This document shows, piece by piece, positions 1 through 6,150 of a DNA stretch of 10,696 nt; position 1 is the stretch's first letter, and each line of letters starts with the position of its first letter. The notes under the pieces are model-generated. The model was not told the origin of the DNA, searched no databases, and saw nothing but the letters and a program-made list of their open reading frames with translations. The stretch is taken from assembly GCA_937927905.1 (NCBI GenBank), contig CALFWP010000007.1, positions 1 to 10,696 of the forward strand. The letters run 5' to 3'. The position numbers and the translations under genes are program-made. This DNA comes from an uncultured Neomegalonema sp. (GTDB taxonomy: Bacteria; Pseudomonadota; Alphaproteobacteria; Rhodobacterales; Rhodobacteraceae).

Positions 1-88
1 CGTCCGCCATATCATCGCGCCTGATGCTCCAGACAATGATAACGGCCATTGCGCTGACCGCGCACAAAAGCATCGCTCCGCCGATCAT
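1..88 (-). CDS. N-terminal fragment of unrecognised membrane-anchored protein
   Basis: An open frame on the minus strand starts with ATG at 88-86 and stays open for 29 codons to the left edge, so the gene is truncated by the window. A strong Shine-Dalgarno sequence, GGAGG (complement of 95-99), lies six bases before the ATG, which is the main reason to believe it. The visible peptide begins MIGGAMLLCAVSAMAVIIVW and continues with a charged stretch, SIRRDD. This is one hydrophobic segment of about 20 residues followed by positive charge, as in a signal anchor or first transmembrane helix. I do not recognise the family. The gene is divergent from the ligase gene and could share control with it through the 167-base region between them. 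It could be a small hypothetical membrane protein or the start of a larger one; the sequence to the left would decide. Confidence 0.6.
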   Translation of the reverse strand, partial: MIGGAMLLCAVSAMAVIIVWSIRRDDMAD

Positions 89-152
89 GGTTCGCCTCCG
101 CTGATTTAACGCGTCATTCAATGTATTACGTTAGTAAAAACACACGCGCTAC

Positions 153-169
153 AGTGACCTATGATCACT
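153..169. promoter_or_regulatory. Candidate operator dyad in divergent intergenic region
   Basis: Between the minus-strand gene (start 88) and the ligase gene (start 256) there is a 17-base dyad: AGTGA (153-157), seven bases, TCACT (165-169). A further GGTCAC at 205-210 mirrors GTGACC at 154-159. The arms resemble CRP/FNR-type half-sites (GTGA/TCAC), but the gap between GTGA and TCAC is seven bases rather than the six of a classical CRP site, so no regulator is named. I saw no convincing -35/-10 pair in this interval. Its position between divergent genes is the reason for listing it; the assignment is tentative. Confidence 0.25.
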
Positions 170-255
170 TAACAAATTGCTGTGGCTGGTACGGGATTGC
201 ATGCGGTCACCATGATTATGTTATGGCCGCGCGGATAAAGCGGGAGAGCCGAGGT

Positions 256-1674
256 ATGCGCGACATTATCATCGCCGCCGGTTTGATCGGCTTTATCCCG
301 TTGATACTCCGTCGCCCGTATATCGGTGTTCTTGTCTGGACATGGATTGCAATCCTTAACCCGCACCGCGAAGCATTCGGATTCAGCAGTGCCCTGCGTC
401 CCAATCTTCTGATTGTTGCTGTTACGCTGGTTTCCTTTGCCTTGTCGAATGAGCGCAAAATATGGCCGGGCGGTAAAGTCGCGACGACATTTATCATTTT
501 TATTATTTGGACGACCATAACGAGTGCATTAGCACCGGACCCTGCGACGTCCTTTGAGTTTTATTCCGATTTTGTGATCAAAATGACCCTGCACATGGTC
601 ATTTTGCTGATCGTGATCAATTCGCACCATCGCCTTGTGTCGCTGGTATGGTGTTTTGCTCTGTCTTTGGGGTACCACGCGGTCAAAATTTCACTTGTTA
701 CGGTGAAATCCGGCTTTGTTATCGGGCGTTATACTGGTTTCGGTCCTGCGGATACCATGATTGATGACCGCAATCACTTCGCTGTGGCGATGCTGATGCT
801 GGCTCCGATACTCTTTTTCCTGTGGAAGCATGCAGCCAACAAAATAATGAAAAATGCGGCTTTGGCCGGAATGATCTGTTGTTTCCTGTCAGTGATCGGG
901 TCGTTTTCGCGCGGCGGTATGCTGACAATGATCGCGATGCTGTGCGTGCTCTGGCTACGGACGAAAAACAAATTCAAGAGCGCCGCTATTCTCGCCATCA
1001 GTGCGGTGATGTTGCTGTCATTTGCCCCGCAATCCTTCAAAGAAAGAATCGGCAGTGCGGTCACTCAATTCGACGAAGGGGACTCGAAATTTGCCGATGA
1101 AACGCAGCTTGACGAAAGTTTTTGTCTGAGACTGGCTTCCTGGCAGGTCGGTTGGGACATGACCATGGACAGCCCGATTGTGGGCAATGGTTTGCGGGCG
1201 ATTCAAAACGTGAATATTGCGACGGATTATCTGCGGGAAAGCGCCTGCAATAATTCGAAGGATTATGAGGTTCGCGCGGCGCATAATATGTATGTGGAGG
1301 TTCTGTCGGATTCAGGGTTTGTCGGATTAGGGATATTCCTGACGCTTCTTGTCGGCACCATTGCACATTGCAGTCAGATTATCGGCAGGACAAAAAACAG
1401 ACCGGAATTGCTCTGGGCACATGACCTGATGAGTATGATTCAGGTTTCGCTGATCGGATATTCAATCGGCAGTGCCTTGTTGTCATTTGCCTATTATGAC
1501 GGATTTTATGTTCTGATGTGTATGGTCATCGTGACCAGCAGGTTGGTGCGCGAACATATCGACGGTGTGTCGCCGAGGCGGATTATTCATGGCCGCCGTG
1601 CCGGTCGGCAGGGTCAATCACCAACTGGCAGGCCACCTGCCGGCAGGGGCAACCGACCGGTAAGGTCGGCGTAA
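256..1674 (+). CDS. O-antigen ligase-like membrane protein, exosortase A-associated O-glycosylation ligase type
   Basis: This encodes a 472-residue polytopic inner-membrane protein. It resembles the Wzy_C/O-antigen ligase superfamily, specifically the putative O-glycosylation ligase linked to exosortase A (PEP-CTERM) systems with an N-terminal DUF5935-like region. The opening is typical of that family: MRDIIIAAG, then RRPYIGVLVWTWIAILNPHR (19-38). Further family-like landmarks are DDRNHFA (170-176) before a membrane helix, SRGG (218-221), a large loop from about residue 258, and AAHNMYVEVLSDSGFVGLG (341-359). Such proteins are thought to transfer glycan from an undecaprenyl-linked donor to protein or lipid acceptors; the acceptor here is unknown. 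The start at 256 is preferred over upstream ATGs at 121 and 223 because GGGAGAG (242-248) precedes it by seven bases and the family motif begins there. The last 30 or so residues are an Arg/Gly/Pro-rich tail encoded by inverted repeats. No exosortase gene is visible in the window, so the system link is family inference. Confidence 0.82.
   Translation: MRDIIIAAGLIGFIPLILRRPYIGVLVWTWIAILNPHREAFGFSSALRPNLLIVAVTLVSFALSNERKIWPGGKVATTFIIFIIWTTITSALAPDPATSFEFYSDFVIKMTLHMVILLIVINSHHRLVSLVWCFALSLGYHAVKISLVTVKSGFVIGRYTGFGPADTMIDDRNHFAVAMLMLAPILFFLWKHAANKIMKNAALAGMICCFLSVIGSFSRGGMLTMIAMLCVLWLRTKNKFKSAAILAISAVMLLSFAPQSFKERIGSAVTQFDEGDSKFADETQLDESFCLRLASWQVGWDMTMDSPIVGNGLRAIQNVNIATDYLRESACNNSKDYEVRAAHNMYVEVLSDSGFVGLGIFLTLLVGTIAHCSQIIGRTKNRPELLWAHDLMSMIQVSLIGYSIGSALLSFAYYDGFYVLMCMVIVTSRLVREHIDGVSPRRIIHGRRAGRQGQSPTGRPPAGRGNRPVRSA
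1606..1669. repeat. Cluster of GC-rich inverted and direct repeats at the ligase 3' end
   Basis: GGCAGG occurs at 1607-1612, 1627-1632 and 1642-1647, twice as part of CGGCAGGG (1606-1613 and 1641-1648). Its complement CCTGCC lies at 1636-1641, so it can pair with either neighbouring copy; CCTGCCGGCAGG at 1636-1647 is a perfect 12-base palindrome. A second hairpin follows immediately: CCGACC (1653-1658), five-base loop, GGTCGG (1664-1669), ending just before the stop codon at 1672-1674. No T-run follows, so this is not a standard intrinsic terminator. It may fold in the mRNA, or be a palindromic repeat element that reached the gene end. Confidence 0.5.
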
Positions 1675-1828
1675 CGCGTCGGCGGAAAAAATCAAAACTG
1701 CTTAATACTCCGGACAGCGCGATGCCATCTGCTCCATGCAAGCTGGGCTTTTAAATGCAGCGGATACGCTGATTACACTTGCGCTCAGACGGGTGATAGA
1801 CCATCTTCCGCGCAGTTATGAGCCATTC

Positions 1829-1832
1829 GGAG
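1829..1832 (+). promoter_or_regulatory. Ribosome binding site that decides the pyrH start
   Basis: GGAG at 1829-1832 lies nine bases before ATG 1842. The alternative in-frame ATG at 1818 has no recognisable Shine-Dalgarno sequence in front of it. This favours the shorter PyrH. Confidence 0.5.
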
Positions 1833-1841
1833 CGCATTGGA

Positions 1842-2588
1842 ATGACGGTATCCCCAGACCATGATCCAACCGCCCGGAGTTCCTGGAAAAGAGTGTTGCT
1901 GAAAGTATCCGGTGAGGCCCTCATGGGTGATCAGGGATACGGTATTCATCCGCCCACAGTTACCCGGATCGCCGAAGAAATCGCCGCAGTACATGAAACC
2001 GGAATCGGTATCGGGCTTGTCATAGGCGGCGGGAATATTTTCCGCGGACTTTCGGCAGCGGCGGGTGGTATGGAGCGGGCGAGTGCGGATTATATGGGCA
2101 TGCTGGCGACCGTCATGAATGCGCTGGCAATGCAAAACGCATTGGAGCGCCAGGGGGTCGACACAAGGGTTATGTCTGCGATTCCGATGCAAGCGGTTTG
2201 TGAGCCGTATATACGCCGGAAAGGTTTGCGCCATCTGGAAGAGAGGCGGATTGCAATTTTTGCCGCCGGAACGGGAAATCCCTTTTTTACAACGGATACG
2301 GCAGCGGCCCTGCGCGCTGTGGAAATGGGATGTGACGCATTGTTAAAGGGAACACAAGTGGACGGTGTATACGATTCCGATCCGCGAAGTAATCCGGATG
2401 CAAAGCGGTTTGAGACCGTCAGCTATCAGACTGTACTGGCCGATAATCTGAACGTGATGGATGCCGCAGCGATAGCATTGGCGCGGGACAATCGCCTTCC
2501 GGTTGCTGTGTTTAATTTGCACACCTCCGGCGGGTTTGCCTCGGTATTGTCAGGGAACGGAAAATTTACCGTTGTAAATGAAACCTAA
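1842..2588 (+). CDS. pyrH: UMP kinase
   Basis: Cytoplasmic uridylate kinase of the amino-acid-kinase fold. It phosphorylates UMP to UDP with ATP and so feeds all pyrimidine nucleotides and the UDP-sugars needed for envelope glycans. From the start at 1842 the product is 248 residues, close to the usual bacterial length of about 240. Visible motifs are LLKVSGEAL (19-27, phosphate-binding lysine), GGGNIFRG (62-69), TGNPFFTTDTA (144-154, UMP/ATP site), LLKGT (167-171), and DGVYDSDP (174-181). The in-frame ATG at 1818 would add eight residues; it lacks a Shine-Dalgarno sequence, whereas GGAG at 1829-1832 serves 1842. Residues before the first strand (about 1-15) are a variable extension. It opens the housekeeping series pyrH-frr-uppS. 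In many proteobacteria rpsB-tsf lies upstream, but here the upstream gene is the membrane ligase, so pyrH probably has its own promoter in 1675-1841. Confidence 0.96.
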   Translation: MTVSPDHDPTARSSWKRVLLKVSGEALMGDQGYGIHPPTVTRIAEEIAAVHETGIGIGLVIGGGNIFRGLSAAAGGMERASADYMGMLATVMNALAMQNALERQGVDTRVMSAIPMQAVCEPYIRRKGLRHLEERRIAIFAAGTGNPFFTTDTAAALRAVEMGCDALLKGTQVDGVYDSDPRSNPDAKRFETVSYQTVLADNLNVMDAAAIALARDNRLPVAVFNLHTSGGFASVLSGNGKFTVVNET

Positions 2589-2659
2589 TCCGCGTTTATT
2601 TCCTGTACGCAGCCACTTATGCCTAAAGCATTTTCTACAGACGAAACGATAGGTCTTTG

Positions 2660-3226
2660 ATGAGCGACGACTTTGATATTGATATTGATGACCTCAACCG
2701 CCGTATGGAGGGGGCTGTTACTGCTCTCAAGCATGAATTTGCAAGTTTGAGAACCGGGCGTGCATCGGCCAGTATGCTCGATCCGGTTATGGTCGATGCT
2801 TACGGCGCCATGACGCCGCTTAATCAGGTGGGGACAATCAATGTGCCCGAACCGCGCATGGTCACGCTCAGCATATGGGATAAGGGGCTTGTTAAGGCGG
2901 CGGAAAAGGCAATCGTGGATTCCGGCCTTGGCGTTAATCCTCAGGTAGACGGGACACTGATCCGCCTTCCGATACCGGAACTGAACGAAGAGCGCAGACG
3001 CGAGCTGGCAAAAGTTGCCGGAAAATACGCTGAATCCGCGAAGGTCGCGATCCGTAATGTCCGTAAAGACGGCATGGATCAGGTTAAAAAAGGTAAATCA
3101 AACGGCGATCTATCAGAGGATGACCAGAAGCTTTACGGTGAAGAAATACAGGAAATGACTGACAAATTCATCTCCCGCATTGATGAGGCCCAGTCGGTTA
3201 AAGAAGAAGAAATTATGCAAGTGTAA
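2660..3226 (+). CDS. frr: Ribosome recycling factor
   Basis: RRF acts in the cytoplasm with EF-G to split post-termination ribosomes so that they can be reused. The product has 188 residues, matching the usual length of about 185. Family features include the first long helix with LKHEFASLRTGRAS (23-36), NQVGTINVPEPRMVTLSIWD (55-74) of the small domain, GVNPQVDGTLIRLPIPELNE (91-110), ERRRELAK (111-118), and the conserved basic run IRNVRKDG (131-138) of the second long helix. The start is ATG 2660; a TTG codon directly before it is in frame but unneeded, and AGG at 2651-2653 sits six bases upstream of the ATG as a modest ribosome site. The N-terminus is notably acidic (DDFDIDIDD). The gene lies 71 bases after pyrH, a pairing conserved across bacteria, and is probably cotranscribed with it. 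Confidence 0.97.
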   Translation: MSDDFDIDIDDLNRRMEGAVTALKHEFASLRTGRASASMLDPVMVDAYGAMTPLNQVGTINVPEPRMVTLSIWDKGLVKAAEKAIVDSGLGVNPQVDGTLIRLPIPELNEERRRELAKVAGKYAESAKVAIRNVRKDGMDQVKKGKSNGDLSEDDQKLYGEEIQEMTDKFISRIDEAQSVKEEEIMQV

Positions 3227-3305
3227 AGCTTTGCTGCTCCATCGTCGCGCGGCGTTCGTTTCCTTGGTGCATAATCGGTATAGAAAATAATGAAGAAAGC
3301 GCGTC

Positions 3306-4079
3306 ATGCTGGGATTTAATTCAAAAGAAAAAGCGGCGGACGGGACTGTGCCTGAGGGTGCTGATGATCTGAAACCGCCGCAGCATGTTGCAATTATAAT
3401 GGACGGGAATGGCCGCTGGGCTACGAAGCGTGGTCTTCCCCGTATCGCCGGACACAAACGCGGCCTTAATTCAGTTCGTAAAGTCACGCGAGAGGCGAAG
3501 GCGCTTGGCATCAGGTATCTGACACTCTTTGCTTTTTCTACTGAAAACTGGCTTCGCCCACGTGAAGAAGTGCACGGTCTGATGGATCTGTTCCGGTTTT
3601 ATATGCGCCGTGAATGCAAGGTTCTCGTTTCTGAAGGTGTAAGGATAAAGTTCATCGGCGATCCTTCGGAAATGCCGGAGGATATCCAGAAACTAATGGT
3701 CGAGGCCGAGGAACTGACTGCCAAAGGCGAGGTCATGACTCTCGTTGTTGCGCTGAATTACGGTGCGCGTGCCGAAATCGTCAGAGCGGCGGCACGGATT
3801 TCTGAACGCGTTGCTGCTGGTGAGCTGACTGGCAATGATATTACAGAAGAAACAATCAGTGCGGAACTTACAACATCGGGTATCCCCGATCCCGATCTGA
3901 TCCTCAGGACCAGCGGCGAGCAGCGGTTATCGAATTTTCTTTTGTGGCAGGCGGCTTATACGGAATTTCTATTTGTTGATAAGCATTGGCCTGATTTTGA
4001 CCAAACGTCTCTGCGGCAGGCTGTTATCGCTTATAATACGCGGGACAGACGCTTTGGCGCGGTTCGTAAAACGGCCTGA
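3306..4079 (+). CDS. uppS: Undecaprenyl diphosphate synthase (cis-prenyltransferase)
   Basis: This cytosolic, membrane-associated enzyme adds eight isopentenyl units in cis to farnesyl-PP to give C55 undecaprenyl-PP, the lipid carrier of peptidoglycan, O-antigen and other glycans. The product has 257 residues; the E. coli enzyme has 253. Signature elements are IIMDGNGRW (30-38, with D33 the probable catalytic Asp), the GHKRG segment with H50, LTLFAFSTENW (72-82), NYGAR (151-155), DPDLILRTSGEQRLSNFLLW (195-214) binding the diphosphate, and E220. The first 25 or so residues are a variable extension. ATG 3306 follows a weak purine-rich GAAGAAAG (3292-3299). The gap after frr is 79 bases. Context fits: dxr, for its precursors, lies three genes on, and the glycan ligase upstream would use undecaprenyl-linked donors. 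Family members can differ in product length, but this operon position and size point to UppS. Confidence 0.96.
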   Translation: MLGFNSKEKAADGTVPEGADDLKPPQHVAIIMDGNGRWATKRGLPRIAGHKRGLNSVRKVTREAKALGIRYLTLFAFSTENWLRPREEVHGLMDLFRFYMRRECKVLVSEGVRIKFIGDPSEMPEDIQKLMVEAEELTAKGEVMTLVVALNYGARAEIVRAAARISERVAAGELTGNDITEETISAELTTSGIPDPDLILRTSGEQRLSNFLLWQAAYTEFLFVDKHWPDFDQTSLRQAVIAYNTRDRRFGAVRKTA

Positions 4080-4113
4080 TTGTGAGAGCTGCTGAAGTGA
4101 CCGGATACCTGTT

Positions 4114-4944
4114 ATGAGTGGCAAGGATATCCCGGCGCGGAATTGGTCTGACCTGGGCTCACGTATCATATCAGCGTTGGTTCTGGGCGCGATCTGTTTT
4201 TCTATGGTTGTGTTCGGTGTGGGCACGACTGAAGTGATTGTATCGCTTGGTTGCGGTGTCATGGGCTGGGAGTGGCGGCGCATCAGTGGCAGCGGGCGTG
4301 AAAATATCCGGGCGGATGCGGCTGCTGTCGCAATCTCAAGTATCCCGGCCTTCATAACCTACATTTATAATCCGGTGTGGGGGATTTTGGGCACCTTGAC
4401 CGGTGCTGCCTTTGCGGGGTTGTTTTCAGAAAATAAAAGCCTTTTCTGTTTTCGCACCTTACCCGGATTGCTGGCGATTGCTTTGGCCGGTGTCTGTTTT
4501 GTATGGCTGCGTACTGATTTTGAATATGGTGTACATATCGCATTATGGCTGCCTTTAACCGTGATTGCAGCAGATGTTGGTGCCTATTTTGCCGGTCGTA
4601 TTGTCGGTGGTCCTAAATTGGCACCGAAAATCAGCCCCAATAAGACAGTGTCCGGTGCGGTCGGCGGTCAATGTGCAGCGGTTAGTGTCGGTGTTGCCTA
4701 TGGCGTTATCACCGGTAAGGGGGATATAACGGTTCTTGCCGGTGTTGCATTTGCCACTGCAGTCGTATCCCAGATCGGGGATTTGATTGAATCCGGTGCA
4801 AAAAGAAGCTTCGGGGTTAAGGATGCAAGTGCACTGATTCCCGGACATGGCGGATTTTTGGACCGGTTTGATGGTCTGATTGCTGCGATTCTTGTCATGG
4901 CGCTGGCCACTCTGATTGCCGGTTCAACAATATTCGTATGGTGA
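4114..4944 (+). CDS. cdsA: Phosphatidate cytidylyltransferase (CDP-diacylglycerol synthase)
   Basis: Integral inner-membrane enzyme that converts phosphatidic acid and CTP to CDP-diacylglycerol, the branch point for all major phospholipids. The 276-residue product is hydrophobic, with about seven or eight probable membrane segments. The C-terminal family signature is clear: SGAKRSFGVKDASALIPGHG (227-246) continuing into GFLDRFDG (247-254), including the K-D pair and H-G-G-x-x-D-R residues that bind CTP and metals. Upstream, DVGAYFAGRIVGGPKLAPKI (154-173) and SPNKTVSGAVGG (175-186) correspond to the conserved D-x-x-A-Y-F and S-P-x-K-T regions; the tryptophan and glutamate often seen after K-T are replaced here by V-S. 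The start at ATG 4114, 34 bases after uppS, has only a weak ribosome site. The stop at 4942-4944 is four bases before the dxr start, suggesting translational coupling. Placement after uppS is conserved in many proteobacteria. Confidence 0.95.
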   Translation: MSGKDIPARNWSDLGSRIISALVLGAICFSMVVFGVGTTEVIVSLGCGVMGWEWRRISGSGRENIRADAAAVAISSIPAFITYIYNPVWGILGTLTGAAFAGLFSENKSLFCFRTLPGLLAIALAGVCFVWLRTDFEYGVHIALWLPLTVIAADVGAYFAGRIVGGPKLAPKISPNKTVSGAVGGQCAAVSVGVAYGVITGKGDITVLAGVAFATAVVSQIGDLIESGAKRSFGVKDASALIPGHGGFLDRFDGLIAAILVMALATLIAGSTIFVW

Positions 4945-4946
4945 TC
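4940..4946 (+). promoter_or_regulatory. Unusual ribosome binding site for dxr
   Basis: GGTGATC at 4940-4946 matches the downstream half of the full anti-Shine-Dalgarno complement (GGAGGTGATC). When it is aligned to that, the spacing to GTG 4949 is about seven bases, which is normal. It contains the cdsA stop codon TGA (4942-4944), so a ribosome finishing cdsA sits on the dxr start. This supports GTG 4949 as the real start and coupling of the two genes. Confidence 0.5.
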
Positions 4947-4948
4947 AT

Positions 4949-6136
4949 GTGAGTTTGGTAAAGAGAAGACTTTCAATTCTCGGATCAACCGGTTCTATAG
5001 GATGCAGTACAGTCGATGTGATTGAACATCTTGGTGGCGCGGAAGTATATGATATTGTTGCGCTAACCGCCGGATGTAATGCACGAAAGCTGGCGCAGCA
5101 AGCTCTTGTTTTACGCCCTTATATTGCTGTTCTTTCGGATAAAAACGCTTTGCCGGAGCTTAAGGAGTTATTAGCGGGCAGCGGCATTGAAACGGCTGCG
5201 GGTGATGAGGCGGTAATCGAGGCCGCAGGGTGCAACGCGGACTGGACCATGTCGGCAATTGCCGGTGCTGCGGGGCTGCGTCCGACATTAGAGGCGATCC
5301 GCGCGGGGGCGTCGATCGGTCTGGCAAATAAAGAGAGTATGGTGTGCGCCGGACAGCTTGTACATGCTGAGGCAGAGCGTGCTGGTATAAAAATTCTCCC
5401 GGTAGACTCCGAGCACAATGCTATTTTTCAGGTGCTGGATGATGCACAAAAAGACGCGGTTGAACGGCTTATTCTGACCGCATCGGGTGGCCCGTTCCGC
5501 TCGCTGACCCTGAAACAGATGCAATCGGTTACACCGGTACAAGCCCTGGCACATCCGAACTGGTCCATGGGGGCCGGTATCAGTCTTGATTCGGCGACAA
5601 TGTTTAATAAAGGCCTTGAGCTGATCGAAGCCGCTGCACTGTTCGGCTTTTCGTCATCAAAAATTGAAATTGTCATTCACCCGCAATCGGTTGTCCATTC
5701 TATGGTGGCATATTGCGACGGTTCTGTTTTGGCTCAGATGGGCAGTCCGGATATGCGCACGCCGATCGCCAATGCTTTGGGGTGGCCGCAGCGGGTTGAA
5801 ACCGGCGTAGAGCGCCTTGATTTCAGAAAGTTTTCGCGCCTTGATTTTGAACCGCCCGATGAAACCCGTTTTCCTGCACTTAGAATTGCCCGTGAGGTTT
5901 TGCAAACAGGGGGTCTGGCACCCTGTGCAATGAATGCTGCAAAAGAAGTGGCGGCGGCGGCGTTCATCGAAGGGCGTACCGGTTTCCTTGACCTTGCCGC
6001 AATTGTCGAGCATGTGCTGAATAAAATCTGCTTACAGGGCAGATCAACTGACCTGAACGATATCCTGGCGATTGACGGGTTAGCACGAAGGTTAGCGGAT
6101 GAAGCGGTTACGACCGGTCATTTCAAACGGTTTTGA
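4949..6136 (+). CDS. dxr: 1-deoxy-D-xylulose 5-phosphate reductoisomerase
   Basis: Cytoplasmic NADPH- and metal-dependent enzyme (IspC) that converts 1-deoxy-D-xylulose 5-phosphate to 2-C-methyl-D-erythritol 4-phosphate, the first committed step of the MEP isoprenoid pathway; it supplies the precursors for UppS. From GTG 4949 the product is 395 residues (E. coli 398). Motifs are ILGSTGSIG (10-18, NADPH binding), GLANKESMV (124-132), PVDSEHNAIFQ (151-161, with D153 and E155 as metal ligands), LTASGGPF (176-183), HPNWSMGAGISLDSATMFNK (202-221), and E224 as a further metal ligand, followed by IHPQSVVHSMV (243-253). A TTG at 4916 would add 11 residues inside cdsA with no family support; GTG 4949 places the first beta strand correctly. 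The stop TGA (6134-6136) is 14 bases before the rseP start. All key residues are intact. Confidence 0.96.
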   Translation: MSLVKRRLSILGSTGSIGCSTVDVIEHLGGAEVYDIVALTAGCNARKLAQQALVLRPYIAVLSDKNALPELKELLAGSGIETAAGDEAVIEAAGCNADWTMSAIAGAAGLRPTLEAIRAGASIGLANKESMVCAGQLVHAEAERAGIKILPVDSEHNAIFQVLDDAQKDAVERLILTASGGPFRSLTLKQMQSVTPVQALAHPNWSMGAGISLDSATMFNKGLELIEAAALFGFSSSKIEIVIHPQSVVHSMVAYCDGSVLAQMGSPDMRTPIANALGWPQRVETGVERLDFRKFSRLDFEPPDETRFPALRIAREVLQTGGLAPCAMNAAKEVAAAAFIEGRTGFLDLAAIVEHVLNKICLQGRSTDLNDILAIDGLARRLADEAVTTGHFKRF

Positions 6137-6150
6137 ACATTGGGGTTCGC

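Noticed and set aside
121..255. In-frame N-terminal extension of the ligase from ATG 121 or ATG 223.
   Set aside because: The extra residues are hydrophilic and not family-like. The family opening MRDIIIAAG begins at 256 with a good Shine-Dalgarno sequence, and the extension would cover the divergent regulatory region.
1740..1752. AAGC-TGG-GCTT followed by TT, terminator-like, after the ligase gene.
   Set aside because: The stem is only four base pairs and the T-run is too short for an intrinsic terminator.
1751..1779. Possible pyrH promoter: TTAAAT (1751-1756), 17 bases, TACACT (1774-1779).
   Set aside because: Spacing is good, but the -35 matches poorly and the -10 matches only four of six bases. 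A promoter somewhere in 1675-1841 is likely, but this one is too weak to annotate.
1818..1841. Longer PyrH start at ATG 1818.
   Set aside because: It has no Shine-Dalgarno sequence, while ATG 1842 has GGAG nine bases upstream. It remains possible; the difference is eight residues.
3255..3284. Possible internal promoter before uppS (TTCGTT, 18 bases, TATAGA).
   Set aside because: Poor match to -35 and only partial to -10; frr-uppS cotranscription explains expression without it.
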